Shown here in pieces: positions 59,641 through 64,000 of a stretch of 64,000 bases of DNA. Under the pieces are notes generated by a model that was not told the DNA's origin, did not search any database, and saw only the letters and a list, made by a program, of their open reading frames with translations. The DNA comes from Acidovorax soli (GTDB lineage: Bacteria; Pseudomonadota; Gammaproteobacteria; Burkholderiales; Burkholderiaceae_C), in assembly GCF_014207955.1 (NCBI RefSeq), contig NZ_JACHLK010000004.1:310001-374000 (forward strand). Direction: 5' to 3'. Position 1 is the first letter of the stretch. Every line of letters starts with the position of its first letter. The translations under genes were made by a program, and so were the position numbers.

Positions 59641-60648
59641 ATGCAAAAAGCAATCTCTCCCATGGCGCGACTCGTTCAGCAGTGGATCGTGCGGCTGGCC
59701 GCCATCGTGCCCGCCGCGGTGGCACTCGGCATCTCGGGCGCCGCCAGCGCCGCACACAACGACACCCCGCTCAAGATCGTCGTGCCCTACCCGGCAGGGG
59801 GCAGTGGCGACGCGGTGGCACGCATGCTCACCGATGGCCTGCGCGAGCACCTGGGCGGGCGCACCGTGCTGGTGGACAACCGGCCCGGCGCCAACGGGCG
59901 CATCGCGCTCATGGCGCTCAAGGCCGCGCCGGCCGATGGCTCCACCGTGGTGCTGGCCTTCAGCGGCGTGCTGGTCAACTCCATCATTTTCCAGAACTCC
60001 AAGGAGTTCAACTTCCGCACCGACTTCGCCCCCATCGCCCAGGTGGGCGCCATGCCCGCGGCCCTGGCCGTGCCCGCCAGCCACAAGGCCAACAGCATCG
60101 AAGAGTTCGTGCAGCTGCGCCGCAAGGAGGGCGACTTCACCTACGGCATGCAGGGCTCGGGCTCGGTGTCGCACCTCACCGGGCTGCGCTTTGCCACGGC
60201 CGCCAAGATGAACGCCAACCCCGTGGGTTACCAGGGCGGAGCGCCCATGGCCAACGACCTCATGGGCAGCCAGCTCGATGCCGGCATCGACACCGCGGGC
60301 GACTTCGTCGAGCGGCACAAGGGCAAAAAGCTCAAGGTGCTGGGCGTCTTCGGCGCCAAGCGCTTCCCGCTGCTGCCCGATGTGCCCACGCTGGCCGAGC
60401 AGGGCTACCCGGGCCTCGACGCCGAGGTGTGGCTGGGCTTCATCGGCAGCAGCAAGCTGCCCGCCGCGTGGAGCCAGAGTTTTCAGGACGCGCTGAAGAA
60501 GACCCTGGACAACCCCGCCACCAAAGACAAGATCGCCAAGCTGCTGGCCGTGGACTACAAGGGCAGTGAGGACTTTGCCAAGGTGATGGCCAAGGACTTC
60601 GAGGTGTGGACGCCCGTCCTGAATTCCCTGGGCCTTATCAACAAGTAA
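59641..60648 (+). CDS. Bug-family periplasmic solute receptor
   Basis: A 335-residue receptor. The signal region extends to about residue 40 (AASAAHND). Bug motifs: LKIVVPYPAGGSGDAVARM, TVLVDNRPGANGRIAL, FTYGMQGSGSVSHLTG, GYQGGAPMANDLMGSQ, LLPDVPTLAEQGYPG. A start at 59662 (MARLVQQW) would also leave a signal peptide. It stands alone and converges with a second Bug gene 25 bases on. The ligand is unknown. Confidence 0.9.
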   Translation: MQKAISPMARLVQQWIVRLAAIVPAAVALGISGAASAAHNDTPLKIVVPYPAGGSGDAVARMLTDGLREHLGGRTVLVDNRPGANGRIALMALKAAPADGSTVVLAFSGVLVNSIIFQNSKEFNFRTDFAPIAQVGAMPAALAVPASHKANSIEEFVQLRRKEGDFTYGMQGSGSVSHLTGLRFATAAKMNANPVGYQGGAPMANDLMGSQLDAGIDTAGDFVERHKGKKLKVLGVFGAKRFPLLPDVPTLAEQGYPGLDAEVWLGFIGSSKLPAAWSQSFQDALKKTLDNPATKDKIAKLLAVDYKGSEDFAKVMAKDFEVWTPVLNSLGLINK

Positions 60649-60673
60649 TGCGAATGCAGTCCCCGGCGTCTGC

Positions 60674-61663
60674 CTAGTCGGGGGTATAGCCCGATGCCTT
60701 GATCGGCCGCTCCCAGCGCTTGAGGTCGCCGGCCTGGATCTCGGCCAGCTGCGGGCCGCTGGCGTAGTGGGGCACAAGGCCCAGGTTGCGGATGCGGGCC
60801 TGCAAGTCGGGCGACTTCAGCGCCTCGTTCACCGCGTCGGACAGGCGCTTGGCCTTGTCGGCCGGCACGTTGGCCGGGCCGTACAGGCCGAAGAAGGCCT
60901 CGGCCGTGGCGTCGATGCCCGACTCCTTGAGCGTGGGCACATCGGGCAGCGCGGCCGAGCGCGCGGGCCCGGTCACCGCCACGATGCGCAGCCGCCCTGC
61001 GCGGTGGTGCTCGATGGTCTTCGAAGCGGTGTCCACCATGATGGGGATCTGCCCGCCCAGCAGGTCTTGCACGGCCGGCGCGCCGCCCTTGTAGGGCACA
61101 TGCATCAGCGGCACGCCCGAGGCCTGCGACAGCAGCACGCTCGCAAAGTGGGGCACCGTGCCCGGGCCCGAGGTGCCGTAGTTGGCACGGTCGGGGTGGG
61201 CCTTGAGCCAGGCCATCACCGCGCGGATGTCGCCCGCCGGGATGGCCGAGCCCGCCGTCACCGCAAAGTCGAAGGTGGCCACGCGCGCGATGGGCGCGAA
61301 ATCCTGCGTGGGCTCGTAGCCCAGGTTCTTGTAGATCCAGGGCGAGATCACCAGCGCGCCGCTGGGCGACAGCACCAGGGTGTTGCCATCGGCCGGCGCG
61401 CGCTTGACCTCACCGAGCACCAGGCGCCCGCCGGCGCCGGGCTTGTTCTCCACGATCACGGGCTGGTCCAGCAGCGGGCGCAGGCGCTCGGCCAGCAGGC
61501 GGGCCACCACATCCACCGAGCCGCCGGGCGCAAAGCCCACCAGCAGCCGCAGGGTGGGCTTGTCCTGTGCCAGGGCACCCAGCGGGGTGAGCGCGCAGGC
61601 CAGGGCGGCTGCGGCGGCCATCATGCTGCCAGCCAGGCGACGGTTCATCTTCTTCATCATCAT
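60674..61663 (-). CDS. Bug-family periplasmic solute receptor
   Basis: A 329-residue receptor with signal peptide (residues 1-32, GALAQDKP). Features: LRLLVGFAPGGSVDVVARLL, VIVENKPGAGGRLVLGEV, YGTSGPGTVPHFASVLL, HVPYKGGAPAVQDLLGG, ALPDVPTLKESG. The ATG at 61661-61663 follows AGGAG; a GTG 18 bases upstream is less likely. The amidohydrolase gene is 48 bases upstream on the same strand, so they form one operon. Confidence 0.92.
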   Translation of the reverse strand: MMMKKMNRRLAGSMMAAAAALACALTPLGALAQDKPTLRLLVGFAPGGSVDVVARLLAERLRPLLDQPVIVENKPGAGGRLVLGEVKRAPADGNTLVLSPSGALVISPWIYKNLGYEPTQDFAPIARVATFDFAVTAGSAIPAGDIRAVMAWLKAHPDRANYGTSGPGTVPHFASVLLSQASGVPLMHVPYKGGAPAVQDLLGGQIPIMVDTASKTIEHHRAGRLRIVAVTGPARSAALPDVPTLKESGIDATAEAFFGLYGPANVPADKAKRLSDAVNEALKSPDLQARIRNLGLVPHYASGPQLAEIQAGDLKRWERPIKASGYTPD

Positions 61664-61711
61664 GGGAATGCTCCTTTCCACAAGTGCAGGGGGCGAGGGG
61701 CCGCGCGGGGC

Positions 61712-62692
61712 TCAGAAGCCGAACACCCGCTGCGCATTGCCCGAGCGCACCGCGTCGCGCTGCGCGGCGGGCAGCCGCTCGGTGTTGGCAAAGGCGCCGC
61801 TGGTGTCGTGCACCCAGTGCGGCCAGTCGGTGCCGAACATCACCTGCTCGGCCCCCACCACCGAGATCAAAAACTCCAGCGACGCAGGGTTGTACGAAAT
61901 GCAGTCGTAGTAGATGTGGCGCAGGTAGTCGATGGGCTTGCGCTGCATCTTGCGGCGCTGCGCCAGCTCCACCTCGTCGCCCTTGGTGAAGCGGCCCGCC
62001 AGGTAGGGCAGGGTGCCGCCCGCGTGCGAGGCGATGATCTTGAGGTGGGGGAAGCGGTCGAAGAAGCCATCGAAGATCATGCGCGTGATCGCCAGCGTGG
62101 TGTCGAACATGAAGCCCACCGACCAGCTCAGGTCGAACTGCGTCATGTCCATCAGGTCCACGCCGGGTGGGTCGGTGGGGTGCACCAGCACCGGCAGCGC
62201 GCGGCGGTCGATCTCGGCCCAGATCGGCGCGAAGGCCGCTTCGGTCAGGCTGCGGCCGGCAATGTTGGCCAGCACCATCACGCCACTGGCGCCGTTGTCG
62301 CACGCGCGTTTCAGTTCATCGAGCGCGCGCTCGGGGTACTCCCAGGGCAGCGAGGCGAACCAGCGCAGCCGGTCCGGGTAGGTGCGGCGGGCCTGGGCCA
62401 GCGAGTCGTTGGATTCGCGCGCGGCCTCGCAGCTGGTTTCCTCATCGCCCCAGAACACGTTGGGGCAGGTCAGCGACATCACCGAGATGTCGATACCGGC
62501 CTGGTCCATGTGCGCTATGCGCAGGTCGTAGTCGAAATGCCCCTTCTGCGGAATCACCACCGGCGTGTTGCCGCGAAAGATCTCGCGCTGGCCATCGGGC
62601 CGCACCTGGATGTTGTAGCTGCCGCCGCGGCGCTGCAGCAGGTCGAGCCAGGGGTGGGTGAAGATGTGGGTGTGGACGTCGATGACGGGCAT
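61712..62692 (-). CDS. amidohydrolase 2 family protein (ACMSD-like decarboxylase/hydrolase)
   Basis: A 326-residue TIM-barrel metal enzyme. Metal ligands: HxH in VIDVHTHIF (His7, His9), HPTDPPG, KIIASHAGGTLPY, and the Asp of MFGTDWPHWV. The family includes aminocarboxymuconate-semialdehyde decarboxylase and gamma-resorcylate decarboxylase. With the Bug gene and a divergent LysR gene it probably forms an aromatic or hydroxy-acid degradation module. The start ATG is 62690-62692. The substrate is unknown. Confidence 0.87.
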   Translation of the reverse strand: MPVIDVHTHIFTHPWLDLLQRRGGSYNIQVRPDGQREIFRGNTPVVIPQKGHFDYDLRIAHMDQAGIDISVMSLTCPNVFWGDEETSCEAARESNDSLAQARRTYPDRLRWFASLPWEYPERALDELKRACDNGASGVMVLANIAGRSLTEAAFAPIWAEIDRRALPVLVHPTDPPGVDLMDMTQFDLSWSVGFMFDTTLAITRMIFDGFFDRFPHLKIIASHAGGTLPYLAGRFTKGDEVELAQRRKMQRKPIDYLRHIYYDCISYNPASLEFLISVVGAEQVMFGTDWPHWVHDTSGAFANTERLPAAQRDAVRSGNAQRVFGF

Positions 62693-62791
62693 GGGGGTCT
62701 TGTCTCCGGGTGGGGGCTTGATGGGTGGGTAGGTAGGTGGATTGCTGCAGTCCACTGTAGCCAGATGGCATAGGCGAATTGATCTAATTCT

Positions 62792-62805
62792 TTATGTTTG
62801 CATAA
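62792..62805. promoter_or_regulatory. short dyad TTATG-N4-CATAA, candidate LysR operator
   Basis: A perfect five-base inverted repeat lies in the AT-rich gap between the divergent amidohydrolase and LysR genes, just before the LysR start. It fits a LysR autoregulatory site; the true half-sites may extend further. Confidence 0.4.
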
Positions 62806-62809
62806 TCGA

Positions 62810-63802
62810 ATGCTTATGCAAGAACGCACCACCGACCGCCTCACCCACACCGCCCTCGACACGCTGGACCGCCTGCGCTCGCGCCTCAAGGCGCGCCACC
62901 TCAACCTGCTGGTGGCGCTCGACCAGTACGGGTCCCTGTCGCGCGTGGCCAAGGAGTGGGGCGTGACCCAGCCCTACCTCACGCAGGCGCTGGGCGAGGT
63001 CGAGTCCATGGTGGGGGCCCAGCTCTTCACGCGGGCACGCGGCGGCGTCACGCCCACGCCGCTGGGGGCCATTGCCGTGTCGCGCGCGGCGCGCCTGCTG
63101 GCCGACCTGGAGGACTGGGCCAACGACATGGCCGCCACCCAGCTGGGCTACAGCAAGCGGCTGAACATCGGCGTCATCCACTACCTCTCGGGCCAGCTGC
63201 TGTGCGACACGCTCACGCGCACGCGCGAGCAGATCGGGGCCTTCGTCTTCTCGGTGGAAGAAGACACCAGCGCCCGCCTGCTGCAGGGGCTGCGCGAGCA
63301 CCGGCTGGAGGCCGTGGTCACCCGCGCCTGGGGCGCCGAGCAGGTGCGCGACCTGCACTGCGAGATCCTGTTCCACCAGCGCCCCGCACGGGTCTGCCAC
63401 CCCAAGACCGCGCGCCAACTGGGCAAGCGCCCGCTCGACTGGCACGAACTGGCCGGCATGGACTGGCTGCTGCCGCCGGCTGGCACCTCGCTGGGGGTGT
63501 CGGTGCTCGACATGTTCCTGCGCGCCGACGAAATGCCGCCCGTGCCCGCCATCGAGACCCACTCGCTCAAGGTCGTGGGCCGCATGATCGAGCGCAACCC
63601 GAGCATGGTCGCCCTGGTGCCCGCCGACGTGGCGCAAGACCTGTCGGCCCGCGCCCAGGTCGCCAGCGTCGCCTGCAACCTCGACTGGCCCCTGCCCCCC
63701 GTGGCCCTGTACCGCCGCCAGGGCGTGCCCGACTCGCCCACCATGGAAGCCTTTGTGCGCACGCTCAAGGGGCTGTGCCGGGAGCGCTTCGAGGCGGGGT
63801 GA
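62810..63802 (+). CDS. LysR-family regulator, divergent from the amidohydrolase-Bug operon
   Basis: A protein of about 330 residues. Winged helix: LKARHLNLLVALDQYGSLSRVAKEWGVTQPYLTQAL and LGEVESMVGAQLFTRARGG. The effector-binding domain begins near residue 105 (KRLNIGVIHYLSGQLL). Alternatives for the start are ATG 62810 and ATG 62816. It most likely regulates the operon on the other strand. The basic end is RERFEAG. Confidence 0.9.
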   Translation: MLMQERTTDRLTHTALDTLDRLRSRLKARHLNLLVALDQYGSLSRVAKEWGVTQPYLTQALGEVESMVGAQLFTRARGGVTPTPLGAIAVSRAARLLADLEDWANDMAATQLGYSKRLNIGVIHYLSGQLLCDTLTRTREQIGAFVFSVEEDTSARLLQGLREHRLEAVVTRAWGAEQVRDLHCEILFHQRPARVCHPKTARQLGKRPLDWHELAGMDWLLPPAGTSLGVSVLDMFLRADEMPPVPAIETHSLKVVGRMIERNPSMVALVPADVAQDLSARAQVASVACNLDWPLPPVALYRRQGVPDSPTMEAFVRTLKGLCRERFEAG

Positions 63803-63835
63803 GGGGCGGGCGTGGCGAGTGACCCCCAGACCCGC

Positions 63836-64000
63836 TCACAGCACCACCCACAGCACCACCCCCATCACCGCGGCCGCCAGCAGCGCGGGCGCCGCCACCG
63901 ACCAGTCCTGCGTGGACGGCACACTCGCCCCAAACGCCGAGGCCGCCAGCCAGGCATGCAGCCAGTACACCGCGCCCGATCCGGCCCCCGGCAGAAAGGT
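63836..64000 (-). CDS. C-terminal end of a membrane protein (cut by window edge)
   Basis: The last 54 codons of a minus-strand gene are visible. They encode two hydrophobic segments (GAVYWLHAWLAASAFGA and APALLAAAVMGVVLWVVL) and a stop at 63836-63838. Codon use agrees with a real gene. Too little remains to assign a family. Confidence 0.6.
   Translation of the reverse strand, partial: TFLPGAGSGAVYWLHAWLAASAFGASVPSTQDWSVAAPALLAAAVMGVVLWVVL

Overview
The window is very GC-rich (except one island near 53-59 kb) and looks like the chromosome of a betaproteobacterium of the Comamonadaceae, probably Acidovorax or a close relative. Four Bug-family solute receptors sit beside LysR regulators and catabolic enzymes. 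A Burkholderiales-type porin, an oxidative uronic-acid gene set with its own TRAP transporter, and a tamA-tamB pair point the same way. The genus is inferred from gene style and order, not from a marker gene. I saw no rRNA, CRISPR array, complete insertion sequence or prophage. There is one tRNA.

Layout. 1-3.9 kb (minus strand): a metal or siderophore uptake group (DUF2946 protein, TonB-dependent receptor, PepSY membrane protein). 4-12.7 kb: a hexuronate regulon with 2-oxoglutarate semialdehyde dehydrogenase and porin on the minus strand, an FCD-type GntR regulator, and a divergent operon of uronate dehydrogenase, aldarolactone lactonase and a three-part TRAP transporter. Candidate regulator sites lie in front of both arms. 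12.8-16.6 kb: EamA exporter, an exported unknown, aldose 1-epimerase and a phosphodiesterase. 16.6-35 kb: a patchwork rich in small orphan genes (SRPBCC, DUF4279, DUF4287, DUF4262, DUF4440 and several unknown families), some decayed by nonsense or frameshift. It is interrupted by conserved genes: an HtrA protease followed by an OmpR-type two-component system, a PanE-like reductase, and an Lrp regulator divergent from an RhtA-type exporter. 34.7-42.2 kb: quinone reductase, ArsR/SRPBCC pair, Bug receptor with adenosine deaminase and LysR, DUF1428, a GcvA-like LysR, an Imm10-like protein and tRNA-Arg(CCT). 42.3-48.6 kb: tamB and tamA. 48.9-52.5 kb: Bug receptor, amidase, cupin and LysR.

52.6-59.5 kb is the most interesting stretch. 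A decayed DJ-1/PfpI gene marks the left edge of a segment with lower GC and different codon use. It carries two overlapping genes: a two-helix membrane protein with an OmpA-like peptidoglycan-binding domain, and a 1541-residue protein of unrecognised architecture whose last ~175 residues match the pattern of the Tae4 peptidoglycan amidase effectors (catalytic Cys and His both visible). No type VI secretion component and no obvious immunity gene is in the window, so this may be an undescribed cell-wall-targeting toxin system.

59.6-64 kb: two more Bug receptors, an amidohydrolase, a LysR regulator and the end of a membrane protein cut by the window edge.
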